Part shown: one piece after another, positions 51,478 to 61,198 of the stretch
Position numbering within the stretch: the stretch's first letter is position 1
Layout of the letters: each line of letters opens with the position of its first letter
Assembly: GCF_001428255.1 (NCBI RefSeq)
Contig: NZ_LMRW01000025.1
Span: 1 to 64,000, forward strand
Reading direction: 5' to 3'
Source of the DNA: Agromyces sp. Soil535
Lineage (GTDB): Bacteria; Actinomycetota; Actinomycetes; Actinomycetales; Microbacteriaceae
DNA: 64,000 nucleotides
Program-made: the position numbers and the translations under genes
The notes under the pieces: generated by a model
Told to the model about the DNA's origin: nothing
Seen by the model: only the letters and a program-made list of their open reading frames with translations
The model's database searches: none

Positions 51478-52827
51478 GTGATCGCCACCGACGAGCGCAC
51501 CCCGCGCACGCGCGCGCGTGCCGCGCGCTCGTCGCGGACGGATGCCGCGGCCGCCGCGGTGGGCCCCGGCCCCCTCGCCGCGCTCGCCGACGCCGGCCTC
51601 GAGGTGCCCGTGCTCGGCGGCGGCACCGTGCGGCACGTGAACCTCGACGTCGCGGCATCCGCGCCCGCCCTCGACGCAGTCGTGCAGCACGTCGCACGGG
51701 TGCTGCCGTACTACGCGAGCGTGCACCGCGGCAGCGGCTACCCGTCGCAGGCGACGACTGCGCTCGTGGAGGACGCTCGCGCGACGGTCGCCAGGCACGT
51801 CGGCGCACGCGACGACGACCTCGTGGTGTTCACGCGCAACACCACCGACGCGCTCAACCTCCTGGCCTCGGCCGTACCCGGCGAGACCGTGGTGCTCGAC
51901 CTCGAGCACCACGCCAACCTGCTGCCGTGGCGCTCGCGCCGGGTCGTGGTCGGCGCGCCCACGATCGCCGCCACGCTCGACGCGCTCGACGCCGAGCTCG
52001 CCGCGCGGCCCGCGGCGCTCGTCTCGGTGACCGGCGCGTCCAACGTGACCGGCGAGGTGCTCCCGCTCGAGCGGGTCGCGCGGCTCGCGCATGCGCGCGG
52101 CGCCCGCCTCGCCGTGGATGCGGCGCAACTGCTGCCGCACCGGCGCGTCGACCTCGCGGCATCCGGCTTCGACTACCTCGCGTTCTCGGGGCACAAGGCG
52201 TACGCGCCGTTCGGCGCCGGAGCGCTCGTCGGCCGCGCGGACTGGCTCGACGCGGCCCCGCCGCACCTCGCCGGCGGGGGAGCGGTCGAGTCCGTGCGGC
52301 TGGATGGCGTGGACTGGAAGCACGGCGCCGACCGGCACGAGGCGGGCACGCCCAACGTGATCGGCATCGCCGCGCTCGCGCGCGCCCTGGTCGAGCTCGA
52401 GCGGATCGGCGACGCGTCGCGCCGCGAGCACGAGGCCGCGCTCACCGCCCGCCTGCACGACGGGCTCGCCAAGGTGTCGGGCGTCCGCGTGCTGCGGGGC
52501 TTCGACGACGCCGACGACCGGCTCGGCATCGCCACCATCGAGCTCGAACGCGGCTCTGTGGGCCTCGTCGCCGCGGCGCTCGCCGCCGAGCACGGCATCT
52601 CGGTGCGGGCCGGACGCTTCTGCGCGCACCCCTTCCTCGACCGCGTCGCGACGCGGGCGAACGGGCTCCGAGCGAGCCTCGGCGCGGGGTCCTCCGCCGA
52701 CGACGTCGACCGCTTCCTCGACGCGCTCACCCGGCTCGTCGCCGACGGGCCGGCGCACGCGTACGAGCGCACGCCCGCAGGCTGGTGTCCCCGCGTCGAC
52801 GACCGGCCACGGCCCGTCATCGACTGA
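51478..52827 (+). CDS. class V aminotransferase-fold PLP enzyme, cysteine-desulfurase-like
   Basis: 449 residues, fold-type I. The PLP Lys lies in FSGHKAYAPFG; other marks are NTTDALNLL, VDAAQLLPHR and a C-terminal part with GRFCAHPF carrying a Cys in the region of the SufS/CsdA catalytic cysteine. GTG 51478 after GAGGAGC. Following an LLM monooxygenase it may release sulfur or rework a sulfur or amine compound; this is inference. Confidence 0.85.
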   Translation: MIATDERTPRTRARAARSSRTDAAAAAVGPGPLAALADAGLEVPVLGGGTVRHVNLDVAASAPALDAVVQHVARVLPYYASVHRGSGYPSQATTALVEDARATVARHVGARDDDLVVFTRNTTDALNLLASAVPGETVVLDLEHHANLLPWRSRRVVVGAPTIAATLDALDAELAARPAALVSVTGASNVTGEVLPLERVARLAHARGARLAVDAAQLLPHRRVDLAASGFDYLAFSGHKAYAPFGAGALVGRADWLDAAPPHLAGGGAVESVRLDGVDWKHGADRHEAGTPNVIGIAALARALVELERIGDASRREHEAALTARLHDGLAKVSGVRVLRGFDDADDRLGIATIELERGSVGLVAAALAAEHGISVRAGRFCAHPFLDRVATRANGLRASLGAGSSADDVDRFLDALTRLVADGPAHAYERTPAGWCPRVDDRPRPVID

Positions 52828-52902
52828 GCCACAGCACCCGCCCGCGGCATCCGCGCGGAACCGCCAGTTCCACCCGCGCCTCGCATGCGCCACACTGAGC
52901 GC

Positions 52903-53859
52903 ATGGGATCAGCGTTGACCACCATCGGATTGCCGGTCGCCCTCGGCATCATCATGTTCGGCCTGGGGCTCTCGCTCACGCCGCGCGACTTCGCGCGGGT
53001 CGCGAGGCATCCGAAGGCGGTGATCGTGGCCCTGATCTGCCAGCTCCTCGTGCTGCCCGCGCTCTGCTTCGGCCTCGTGCTGCTGTTCCAGCTGCCGCCG
53101 GTGCTCGCCGTCGGCATGCTGCTGCTGGCCGCCTCGCCCGGCGGCACCACCGCGAACCTCTACAGCCACCTGTTCCGCGGGGACGTGGCGCTCAACATCT
53201 CGCTCACCGCGATCAACTCGGTGCTCGCCGTGGTCACCCTGCCGCTCATCGCGAACCTCGCGATCGCGTACTTCCTGCCGGGCGACGCGTCGCTCGGGCT
53301 GCAGCCCGCGAAGACCGCGGAGGTGTTCGCGATCGTCCTCGGCCCCGTCATCCTCGGCATGCTCGTGCGCTGGTGGAAGGCCGCCTTCGCCGACCGCATG
53401 GACCGGCCGGTGCGCATCGCCTCGGTCGTGATCCTCGTCGTCGTCATCGCGGGTGCGATCGTGTCGAACCGCGAGCTGCTGCTCGAGAACGCCGGGCGGC
53501 TCGCGGGGGTCACCGTGGCGTTCTGCGTGCTGAGCCTCTCGGTGGGCTACCTGGTGCCGCGGATGCTGCGGGTCGACCGCACCCAGTCGATCGCGAGCTC
53601 GTTCGAGATCGGCATCCACAACGCGACCCTCGCGATCGTCATCGCGCAGACCGTCATCGGCAGCGCCGAGATGAGCCTTCCCGCCGCCGTCTACGGCGTG
53701 CTCATGTTCTTCGTGGCGCTCGCCTTCGGCTTCCTGATCCGCGGCCGGCGCCCGATCGAGGGGTCGGTCGAGTCCGCCGTCCCGTTCACGGTGGCCGATG
53801 CCGCGGCTCGCCGGGGCGCCGAGCCGGCTGCCGCGGAGGTGACGCCGCCCGAACGCTGA
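52903..53859 (+). CDS. bile acid:sodium symporter (BASS) family transporter
   Basis: 318 residues with nine to ten spans and the BASS motif ASPGGTTANLYSHLFRGDVALN, plus EIGIHNATLAIVIAQT. Family members move organic anions such as bile acids, pantoate or keto acids with Na+. ATG 52903; C-terminus is hydrophilic. Confidence 0.9.
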   Translation: MGSALTTIGLPVALGIIMFGLGLSLTPRDFARVARHPKAVIVALICQLLVLPALCFGLVLLFQLPPVLAVGMLLLAASPGGTTANLYSHLFRGDVALNISLTAINSVLAVVTLPLIANLAIAYFLPGDASLGLQPAKTAEVFAIVLGPVILGMLVRWWKAAFADRMDRPVRIASVVILVVVIAGAIVSNRELLLENAGRLAGVTVAFCVLSLSVGYLVPRMLRVDRTQSIASSFEIGIHNATLAIVIAQTVIGSAEMSLPAAVYGVLMFFVALAFGFLIRGRRPIEGSVESAVPFTVADAAARRGAEPAAAEVTPPER

Positions 53860-53919
53860 GCCGCCCGGCATCGGCGGTGCACCCGCCGTCGTCCGGGCCC
53901 GGATGTCCCGGGGCACGAG

Positions 53920-54648
53920 ATGGGAACCGAACACGAGGATCCGCTGGAACGCCGCCGCGACGAGCTGCGGCGGGTCGTCTACGGCACGCCGGGCGGTGCC
54001 GGCGCCGTCGCCGAGGCCGAGCTCGCCGCCGTGGAGGAGGAACTCGCAGCAAGGGTGCGCGGCGCGCTGCCTGTGGCATCCGAATCGTCCCTCGGCGATG
54101 GGGAATCGGGTCGGGGGACGACGGAACCCCCCGTCCCCGCGCCGACGCCGGAGGAGCCGCGGGCCCGGTGGCGGCCTACCCGCGCATGGGTGATCGGTGC
54201 CGTCGTCGCGGTGCTGCTGCTCTTGGCGGGAGGCATCTCGGTCATCGGCCCGGTCCGCGAGGCGCTGTCGCCGCCGCGGGGCCTCGCCGTGTTCGATCGC
54301 GAGCCGTTGCCCGACGACCTGGAGCGCATCGACCAGGTGGCGACCGGCGCAGGGCTCCAACCGGATGATGCGGCGACGCTTCGCTCGATCGGGCGGGCCT
54401 TCGGCTACGACTTCTGGGTCTTCCGCGACGACAACCGCGTGTGCCTCCTCTCGCGGCGTCAGTTCTTCTTCGATTGGGTCCGGTCGTGCGCGACGATCCA
54501 GGAGTTCGAGGCCCATGGGCTCACCCGTCGCATCGCTGCGGACGATATCCGCGACGGGGCGAAGCCGCGCCGGATCGGCCCGGGCGATGTCGTGGTGGTC
54601 AGCTGGGGACCGGAGTCGACGGAGGTCGACTGGACCGTGGAGCCCTGA
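53920..54648 (+). CDS. single-span protein of unknown function
   Basis: 242 residues: charged helical N-terminus, Pro-rich linker, one span at about 90-108 (VIGAVVAVLLLLAGGISVIG), then a globular extracytoplasmic domain with FDREPLPDDLERIDQVA and two Cys. Family not recognised. Confidence 0.75.
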   Translation: MGTEHEDPLERRRDELRRVVYGTPGGAGAVAEAELAAVEEELAARVRGALPVASESSLGDGESGRGTTEPPVPAPTPEEPRARWRPTRAWVIGAVVAVLLLLAGGISVIGPVREALSPPRGLAVFDREPLPDDLERIDQVATGAGLQPDDAATLRSIGRAFGYDFWVFRDDNRVCLLSRRQFFFDWVRSCATIQEFEAHGLTRRIAADDIRDGAKPRRIGPGDVVVVSWGPESTEVDWTVEP

Positions 54649-54699
54649 CGCAGCCCGTCGAGCTTCGTAGACTTGGAGGCGCGGGCAGGGAGGGGACGC

Positions 54700-55197
54700 A
54701 TGCAGCCGCTGGTCGAGAGCGACATCCGCGAGTCGCTCGGGAACGCGAGCCACGCCGAGCTCGCCCAGCTGTCGCTGCCGCACGACTTCCTGCTCACCGA
54801 GTGGGCGTACCTCGACGCGTTCGCGTGGCGCGACCCGCGCATCTTCGCGCGCGGCTACCTCGTGACCGAGCTCGACGGCGCGCCGGCCGGCGTCGTGCTG
54901 CGCGCCGCGGGCTCCAACGGCTCGCATCACCGCGCCGCGATCTGCAACCTGTGCCACACGCAGCAGCCCGCCGACCAGGTCGTGCTCTTCTCCGCCCGTC
55001 GCGCGGGGCCCCTAGGGGAGCGCGGCGACAGCGTCGGCACCTACATGTGCAGCGACCTCGCCTGCCAGGAGACCGTGCGGCTCGGGCGGCCGGCGGCCCC
55101 GTCCGAGGTGCTGCCGAGCGTGCACGAGCTCGAGCGCATCGAGGGGCTTGCCCGGCGCACGCGTGCATTCGTCGCCGACGTGCTCGAAGAGGGCTGA
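54700..55197 (+). CDS. FBP-domain protein, FusB-like treble-clef zinc finger
   Basis: 165 residues with the FBP C-terminal zinc site CNLC...MCSDLAC and LPHDFLLTEWAYLDAFAWRDPR. FBP proteins resemble FusB/FusC, which bind elongation factor G and protect it from fusidic acid. Chromosomal actinobacterial copies are of unproven role. ATG 54700 after GGGAGGGGACGC. Confidence 0.85.
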   Translation: MQPLVESDIRESLGNASHAELAQLSLPHDFLLTEWAYLDAFAWRDPRIFARGYLVTELDGAPAGVVLRAAGSNGSHHRAAICNLCHTQQPADQVVLFSARRAGPLGERGDSVGTYMCSDLACQETVRLGRPAAPSEVLPSVHELERIEGLARRTRAFVADVLEEG

Positions 55198-55218
55198 GGC
55201 GGGCGGACCCGGCGCGCG

Positions 55219-55989
55219 TCAGCGCGCGGCATCCGGAGCCAGCGGCTCGAGTGTCGGGCGCTTGGCGGTGCGCCCGTCGCCCGATGAGCGACCGGTGAGC
55301 CTGCGCCCGATCCACGGCAGCACGAACTCGCGGTAGTACGCGGCCGTGTTCCGGCTGCGCGGGCCGGCCGGCGCGGCAGCGACCTCGGCGACGCCCCACT
55401 CGTCGGGCACGTGCACGCCGAGTGCGGTGAGCACGTTGCTCGCCACACGCGCGTGGCCGAGCGCGTTGAGGTGCAGCTTGTCGGGCGACCAGTAGCGGAT
55501 GTCGCGAAGTCCGCGATCGTTGAAGTTGTCGACGAACGTCACGCCCGGAAGCTCGGCGAGATCGACGAGCGCCGCGGTGAGCCGCGCGCCGCGTGCGTCG
55601 AACACACGCCCCAGTGGCAGGTGATCGCTGGGATTCGCGCCGCTCAGCATGAGCACGTCGATGCCGTCGCCGCGGATACGGTGCACCGCCTGCCGGAACC
55701 GCTCGGCCACCCGCTCCTCGGGCATGCGCGGCCGGAGCATGTCGTTGCCGCCGCCGTTGAAGCTGATCGCCTCCGGTCGCAGCGCGACGGCAGCTTCGAG
55801 CTGCTCGTCGACGATCGGGCCGAGCTTGCGACCGCGGATCGCGAGGTTCGCGTAGCCGATCGGCTCGCGAGCCGCGAGGGCGAGGCCCATCGCCACGAAG
55901 TCGGCCCAACCCCGCGTCGAGCCGTCGGGGAGCTCGTCGCCGACTCCCTCGGTGAAGCTGTCGCCGATGGCGACGTACGAGTGGAACAT
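55219..55989 (-). CDS. SGNH/GDSL-family hydrolase
   Basis: 256 residues with block I AIGDSFTEGVGD (Ser), Gly in YANLAIRG, block III NGGGNDML and block V DKLHLNALGH (Asp-His). No signal peptide, so it is probably a cytoplasmic esterase. C-terminal 50 residues are basic and disordered. Convergent with the FBP gene. Confidence 0.92.
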   Translation of the reverse strand: MFHSYVAIGDSFTEGVGDELPDGSTRGWADFVAMGLALAAREPIGYANLAIRGRKLGPIVDEQLEAAVALRPEAISFNGGGNDMLRPRMPEERVAERFRQAVHRIRGDGIDVLMLSGANPSDHLPLGRVFDARGARLTAALVDLAELPGVTFVDNFNDRGLRDIRYWSPDKLHLNALGHARVASNVLTALGVHVPDEWGVAEVAAAPAGPRSRNTAAYYREFVLPWIGRRLTGRSSGDGRTAKRPTLEPLAPDAAR

Positions 55990-56096
55990 GCTCCCACGCT
56001 AGCGTGACGATGCCGCCGGTCGAGGGGCGCGCCGACGGCACGCCTCTCGAGCCCCACCCGCGGCGGATCTCGATACGCGTCGCGCCGCGCGCGGCG

Positions 56097-56306
56097 CTAC
56101 TCGATCGGCGAGGCGTGCGCCTGGTGCTCGTGCTCGAGCTCGCAGTCCGCCCCGGGGTAGAGGAGCGTCTCGTGGCCGTCGTCGAACCTCACGAGGAACG
56201 GCGGACTGCCATTCTCCCCGCGCACCTCGAGGATCTCACCGTGTCGATCGGCTTGGCCGACCTGCTTGCCATGGATGACGAGGCGTTCGCCGACGTTCGC
56301 GTGCAT
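56097..56306 (-). CDS. DUF1918 small protein
   Basis: 69 residues with the DUF1918 pattern VGERLVIHGKQVGQADRHGEILEVRG and FLVRFDDGHETLLYPG. A short SH3-like domain widespread in actinobacteria, function unknown. Confidence 0.88.
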   Translation of the reverse strand: MHANVGERLVIHGKQVGQADRHGEILEVRGENGSPPFLVRFDDGHETLLYPGADCELEHEHQAHASPIE

Positions 56307-56478
56307 CGCGTCCTCCTCCCGCTCGTTCCAGCGTACGCCGGGCGCTCGGCGCGCGGAAGGTGGGGCACGACCTTCCGCCGTCGCGCCGGCGAGGCTAGGG
56401 TGATCGAGTGGGTCGCGTGACCCACTCGATCACCGACGGCGGGTCGGGGCATCCGCCAGCGACGACAGCGAGATACAG

Positions 56479-57849
56479 ATGGCCGACGCGCTCTCCGACC
56501 TTCCCGCCTTCCCGCCGGGTTTCCGCTGGGGCGCCGCGACCGCCGCGTTCCAGACCGAGGGTTCGACGGATGCCGACGGCCGAGGTCCGTCCATCTGGGA
56601 CACCTATTCGCACACCCCCGGTCGCATCCTCGACGGCGCGACCGCCGACGTCGCCGCCGACAGCTACCGTCGGTACCGCGACGACGTCGCGCTCCTGGCC
56701 GACCTCGGCGTCACCGAGTACCGCTTCTCCATCTCGTGGACGCGGGTGCAGCCGACGGGCGCCGGGCCGGCGAACGCGCCGGGCCTCGACCACTACGAGC
56801 GCGTCGTCGAGGCGCTGCTCGCCGCGGGCATCGCGCCGCTGCCGACCCTCTTCCACTGGGACCTGCCGCAGCCGCTCGAGGACGGCGGCGGCTGGCTCGC
56901 CCGCGACACCGCGGCGTGCTTCGCCGACTACGTGGCCCTCGTGCTCGAGCGTCTCGGCGACCGGGTGCCCCGCTGGATCACGTTGAACGAACCTGCCATG
57001 ACGACCATCCAGGGATACGCCCTCGGCACGCAGGCACCCGGGCGGGCGCTCATGATGGGCGCGCTGCCCACCGCGCACCATCAGCTGCTCGCACACGGAC
57101 TGGCGGTCGCCGCGATCCGGGCCGCGGGAGACGCCGACGTCGGCATCACGAACAACCACACCCTGGTGGTGCCGGCGACGGATGCCCCGGCCGACCGTTT
57201 CGCCGCATCGGCGTTCGACGTGGTCTACAACCGCATCTTCGCCGACCCCGTGCTCACGGGAGCGTATCCCGACCTCAGCGGGTTCGGGCTCGACGCCTTT
57301 CCCGGGTTGCAGTCCGGCGACCTCGAGACGATCTCGGCGCCCCTCGACTTCTACGGCGTGAACTTCTACAACCCGACGCGTGTGGCCGCGGCATCCGCCG
57401 GCTCGGAGTTCGCCGCGGCCGGCCTGCCCTTCGAGCCGGTCGACTTCGACGGCGTGCGGGTGACGGGGTTCGGCTGGCCGATCGTGCCGTCGGCGTTCGC
57501 CGACGTGCTCGTGGGCCTGCAGGACGACTACGGCGACCGCCTGCCGCCCATCATGGTCACCGAGAACGGCGCCTCGTTCCCCGACGAGGTCGTGTCGGGT
57601 GGGGTGCACGACGTCGAGCGGATCGCATACCTCGACGCGCACCTCCGGGCGCTTCGCCACGCGATCGAGTTCGGGGTGGACGTGCGTGGCTACTTCGTCT
57701 GGTCGCTCATCGACAACTTCGAGTGGGCGGAGGGGTACACGCAGCGCTTCGGACTCGTGCACGTCGACTTCGAGACGGGCGCGCGCACCCGCAAGGACTC
57801 GTTCGCGTGGTACCGGGAGCTCATCGCGCGCGATCGCGCCGCGCACTGA
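56479..57849 (+). CDS. bglA: GH1 family beta-glucosidase
   Basis: 456 residues, complete (beta/alpha)8 GH1. Acid/base Glu171 in TLNEP and nucleophile Glu362 in VTENG. FHWDLPQPLEDGGGW and the start FPPGFRWGAATAAFQTEG are family marks. No signal peptide, so it acts on imported disaccharides or aryl glucosides. Confidence 0.95.
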   Translation: MADALSDLPAFPPGFRWGAATAAFQTEGSTDADGRGPSIWDTYSHTPGRILDGATADVAADSYRRYRDDVALLADLGVTEYRFSISWTRVQPTGAGPANAPGLDHYERVVEALLAAGIAPLPTLFHWDLPQPLEDGGGWLARDTAACFADYVALVLERLGDRVPRWITLNEPAMTTIQGYALGTQAPGRALMMGALPTAHHQLLAHGLAVAAIRAAGDADVGITNNHTLVVPATDAPADRFAASAFDVVYNRIFADPVLTGAYPDLSGFGLDAFPGLQSGDLETISAPLDFYGVNFYNPTRVAAASAGSEFAAAGLPFEPVDFDGVRVTGFGWPIVPSAFADVLVGLQDDYGDRLPPIMVTENGASFPDEVVSGGVHDVERIAYLDAHLRALRHAIEFGVDVRGYFVWSLIDNFEWAEGYTQRFGLVHVDFETGARTRKDSFAWYRELIARDRAAH

Positions 57850-57873
57850 CGTCGGGTTGCCACCTCGTCGGCG

Positions 57874-58128
57874 TCAGCGGGCGCTCGCGTCGGCCAAGCG
57901 GTTCATGGCGATGCGGTTCATGGCGATGAAGAGCCGCTGCTTCCGGGTGTTCTGGAAGGCGGCGCACCGCCACGTGTCGTCGTCGCGCACCATCACGAAG
58001 GTCTGCACCTTGTCGTGCGGAATGCTTGGACGACGGGCCTGCTCGCCGACCTCGAGTCGGGCGAGCTCGCGTGGCCCGCCGACTTCGGCGACCTGCCGAT
58101 ACCCGGAGCTTCCTGAACGAGCGCCCAC
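57874..58128 (-). pseudogene. C-terminal relic of a SgcJ/EcaC (DUF4440-like) protein
   Basis: The reverse frame ends QTFVMVRDDDTWRCAAFQNT, matching the last strand pair of the SgcJ/EcaC NTF2-like family, but the first half of the domain is missing. The tail has an in-frame duplication (IAMNRIAMNR) made by the tandem 15-mers at 57898-57927. Confidence 0.5.
57898..57927. repeat. tandem 15-bp duplication
   Basis: GCGGTTCATGGCGAT occurs twice in direct contact (57898-57912, 57913-57927), keeping the frame of the SgcJ-like relic. Confidence 0.8.
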
Positions 58129-58149
58129 CGGACGCCACGCCGACGACCC

Positions 58150-59697
58150 TCAGTCCACGGCGAGCAGCGCCGCCCACAGGTCGGCGCGCGCGTGGAACCC
58201 CGAGAGGTCGCGACCGAGGAGCCGCTCGGCGAGCGCGACCCGGCTCCGCACGGTGTGCCGGTGCACGCCGAGGGCCTGCGCGGTCGCGTCGAACTGGCCG
58301 CCGTGCTCGAGCCAGGCCCGCGTCGTCACGAGCAGGGCCGTGCCGTGCGACGCGTCGTGCTCGGTGAGGGGCGCGAGCGTGGCCAGCGCCACGGGACGTG
58401 CATTCGTGCGGGCGAGGAACGCGAGCACGCCCTGCCGGCTGATCTCGTCGAACGCGACCACGCCCGACCCCGTCTCTCGCGCGCGCTCGAGCGCCCGCAT
58501 GGCCTGCTCGTGCGCCACCGCCACCGCGTCCGCGCCGACCGCATCGGAGACACCGACGGGCAGCTCGAACTCGGTGGCGACCTCGTCGGCGAGGGCGGCG
58601 TCCGCCTCCTCGAGCACGAGGACCACGGTGTCCTCGTCGCGGCCGAAGAAGAGCCGTCCGCCGCGCTCCTCGACGCGGAGCTCGAGCAGCTCGGTGAGCC
58701 GGTCGACGTGCAGGGCGGGGGCATCCGTCACCGCGACCCGCAGCGGCGCGGCCGGGAGCGGTCCCCACATCTCCGTGGCCACCCGCTCGGCCAGCGCGGT
58801 GTCGCCCGCGAGCAGGCCGCGCAGGAGCCCGGTGCGCAGGTGTCCGCGGGCACGGTCGAGGTCGCGGTTCTGCTCGAGGGCGAGGCCGGCGAGGGCGATC
58901 ACCGAGGTGACCACCTCGCGCCCGGCCGCGTCGAGTTCGGCGGAGTCGCCGATGGCGAGCACGCCGCGCAGCGCCCCGCCGCTGCCGAGGGTCTGCAGGG
59001 TGACGCGGTGCGGCGTGCCGACCGACTCGCCCGCGACGAGCGTGCGGCTGGCGCGCTGCCCGCGGCGCAGCATCGAGCGCGCCTCGCCCACGACCTCGCC
59101 GAGGGCGGGCTGGCCGAGCCCGTCGGCGGGCGCTTCGCGGTCGAGCGAGCCCGACGCGTCGATGAGCCCGACCCACGCCCCGATGCGGTGTGAGAGCTCG
59201 GCGAGCGTCGCCGACAGTCCGTCGGGCCGGATCGCGGCGAGCGAGATCGCGCGCTGCGCGGCGAGCGCCCAGGCCTGGCGGGCATACACGTCCTCGGCGA
59301 GCAGGTCCGCCACGAGCCGCGCGATGGCGATGAACGGCACCCGGTACGGCACCTCGAAGAGGGGGAGCCCCTGCGAGGTGCACGCCGCGACGAGCGCCTC
59401 TGGCGTGCCGGCGCGGATCACCTCGGTGCCGAATCCGAGGGCGGCGACCCCGCGCTCGCGGAGCCGCCGCACGTAGTCGTCGGCGAACGCGGCGTCGGCG
59501 TCGCCCTCGCCGAACTGGGTGCCGGTCGTGAGCAGCACGTGACCGGCGTCGAGCCAGGGTGCCGGATCGGCGAGGTCGGAGCTGTGCGCCCAGACGACCG
59601 GGGCGGCGAGCGCGGCGGGCGGCAGTCCCGACGCGGGCGTGAGCAGCGTGAGGGCGAGCTCGTGGCGGTCGAGCAGGGTCTGCACGGTCGGCTGCAC
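58150..59697 (-). CDS. PucR-family regulator of the GABA operon
   Basis: 515 residues: N-terminal PucR domain (LLTTGTQFGEG...YVRRLRERGVAALGFGTE), central GGDEF-like/CdaR part, C-terminal HTH_30 (FDATAQALGVHRHTVRSRVALAERLLG). GTG 59697 after GAGGAGCACC; longer frames upstream overlap the gabT gene. Divergent from gabT, so it likely activates it in response to GABA or a polyamine product. Confidence 0.9.
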   Translation of the reverse strand: MQPTVQTLLDRHELALTLLTPASGLPPAALAAPVVWAHSSDLADPAPWLDAGHVLLTTGTQFGEGDADAAFADDYVRRLRERGVAALGFGTEVIRAGTPEALVAACTSQGLPLFEVPYRVPFIAIARLVADLLAEDVYARQAWALAAQRAISLAAIRPDGLSATLAELSHRIGAWVGLIDASGSLDREAPADGLGQPALGEVVGEARSMLRRGQRASRTLVAGESVGTPHRVTLQTLGSGGALRGVLAIGDSAELDAAGREVVTSVIALAGLALEQNRDLDRARGHLRTGLLRGLLAGDTALAERVATEMWGPLPAAPLRVAVTDAPALHVDRLTELLELRVEERGGRLFFGRDEDTVVLVLEEADAALADEVATEFELPVGVSDAVGADAVAVAHEQAMRALERARETGSGVVAFDEISRQGVLAFLARTNARPVALATLAPLTEHDASHGTALLVTTRAWLEHGGQFDATAQALGVHRHTVRSRVALAERLLGRDLSGFHARADLWAALLAVD

Positions 59698-59839
59698 TGG
59701 TGCTCCTCGATCCGCGGCGGTGTACGCGATGTCCAACGGGATGCACCTGAGTGTACACGCGGGCGCTGGGGCATCCGTCGGGCCCGACCTAGCATTGGCG
59801 GCATCCGCCACCGTCGTCACCTCGCATCGGAGCAGCCCC

Positions 59840-61198
59840 ATGACCCTCGTCGACACCCCGGCCGTCGTCGCCGGAGGACCGGCGCTCGCCCAGGAGCGCC
59901 GCCTCGTCACCGCCATCCCCGGCCCGCGCTCGCAGGAGCTCATGGCGCGCAAGGCCGAGGCCGTCGCCGCGGGCGTCGGCACCACCATTCCCGTCTCCGT
60001 GGTCGCAGCAGGCGGCGGGGTCGTCGTCGACGCCGACGGCAACTCGCTCATCGACCTCGGCTCGGGCATCGCCGTCACCGGGGTCGGCAACGCGAACCCC
60101 CGCGTGGTCGAGGCCGTCACCGCGCAGCTCAACGCCTTCACGCACACGTGCTTCACCGTGGCGCCGTACGACGGCTACGTCGACGTCGCCGAGAAGCTCA
60201 ACGCGCTCACCCCGGGCGACCACGTCAAGCGCTCGGCGCTCTTCAACTCGGGAGCAGAGGCCGTCGAGAACGCCGTGAAGATCGCCCGCCACTACACGAA
60301 GAAGCAGGCCGTCGTCGCGTTCGACCACGCCTATCACGGCCGCACGAACCTCACCATGGGGCTCACCGCGAAGAACATCCCGTACAAGAGCGGCTTCGGC
60401 CCGTTCGCCTCCGAGGTGTACCGGGCCCCCCTCAGCTACCCCTACCGTGACGGGGGCCTCTCGGGCGCCGAGGCGGCGGCCAGCGCCATCACGCAGATCG
60501 AGAAGCAGGTCGGTGCCGAGAACCTCGCCGCCATCATCATCGAGCCCATCCAGGGCGAAGGCGGCTTCATCGTGCCCGCTCAGGGCTTCCTTCCGGCGCT
60601 CGTCGAATGGGCACGCGCGAACGACGTCGTGTTCATCGCCGACGAGGTGCAGACCGGCTTCGGCCGCACCGGCGCATGGTTCGCGAGCGACCACGAGGGC
60701 ATCGTGCCCGACCTCGTCGTCACGGCGAAGGGCATCGCGGGCGGGCTGCCGATCTCGGCGGTCACCGGCCGCGCCGAGATCATGGACTCCGCCATGGCCG
60801 GCGGCCTCGGCGGCACCTACGGCGGCAACCCGCTCGCCTGCGCCGCAGCCCTCGCCGCGATCGAGTCGTACGAGGAGGACGGCCTCATCGAGCGCGCCCG
60901 CGAGATCGGCGCCGTGCTCCTCGGCCGCCTCAACGCGCTCCGCACCGCCGACGCCCGCATCGGCGACGTGCGCGGCCGCGGCGCGATGGTGGCGATCGAG
61001 CTCGTGGACCCGGCCACCGGGGCGCCCGACGCAGCCCTCACGTCGAAGGTCGCGGCGCACGCCCACGCCAACGGCGTGATCGTGCTCACCTGCGGCACGT
61101 ACGGCAACGTCATCCGCTTCCTCCCCCCGCTCACCATCTCCGACGAACTGCTCATCGACGGCCTCTCGGTCGTCGCGGAAGGACTGAAGAACGCATGA
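59840..61198 (+). CDS. gabT: 4-aminobutyrate--2-oxoglutarate transaminase
   Basis: 452 residues, class III aminotransferase. PLP Lys297 in VVTAKGIAGG, FNSGAEAVENAVKIAR, IIEPIQGEGGF and ADEVQTGFGRTG are intact. Converts GABA plus 2-oxoglutarate to succinate semialdehyde and glutamate. First gene of gabT-gdh-gabD; its stop overlaps the dehydrogenase start (ATGA). Confidence 0.94.
   Translation: MTLVDTPAVVAGGPALAQERRLVTAIPGPRSQELMARKAEAVAAGVGTTIPVSVVAAGGGVVVDADGNSLIDLGSGIAVTGVGNANPRVVEAVTAQLNAFTHTCFTVAPYDGYVDVAEKLNALTPGDHVKRSALFNSGAEAVENAVKIARHYTKKQAVVAFDHAYHGRTNLTMGLTAKNIPYKSGFGPFASEVYRAPLSYPYRDGGLSGAEAAASAITQIEKQVGAENLAAIIIEPIQGEGGFIVPAQGFLPALVEWARANDVVFIADEVQTGFGRTGAWFASDHEGIVPDLVVTAKGIAGGLPISAVTGRAEIMDSAMAGGLGGTYGGNPLACAAALAAIESYEEDGLIERAREIGAVLLGRLNALRTADARIGDVRGRGAMVAIELVDPATGAPDAALTSKVAAHAHANGVIVLTCGTYGNVIRFLPPLTISDELLIDGLSVVAEGLKNA

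Noticed and set aside
49987-52893. 968-codon reverse frame across the LLM and PLP genes
   Set aside because: A GC-driven shadow of two well-supported forward genes; its sequence has no domain and spans their intergenic gap.
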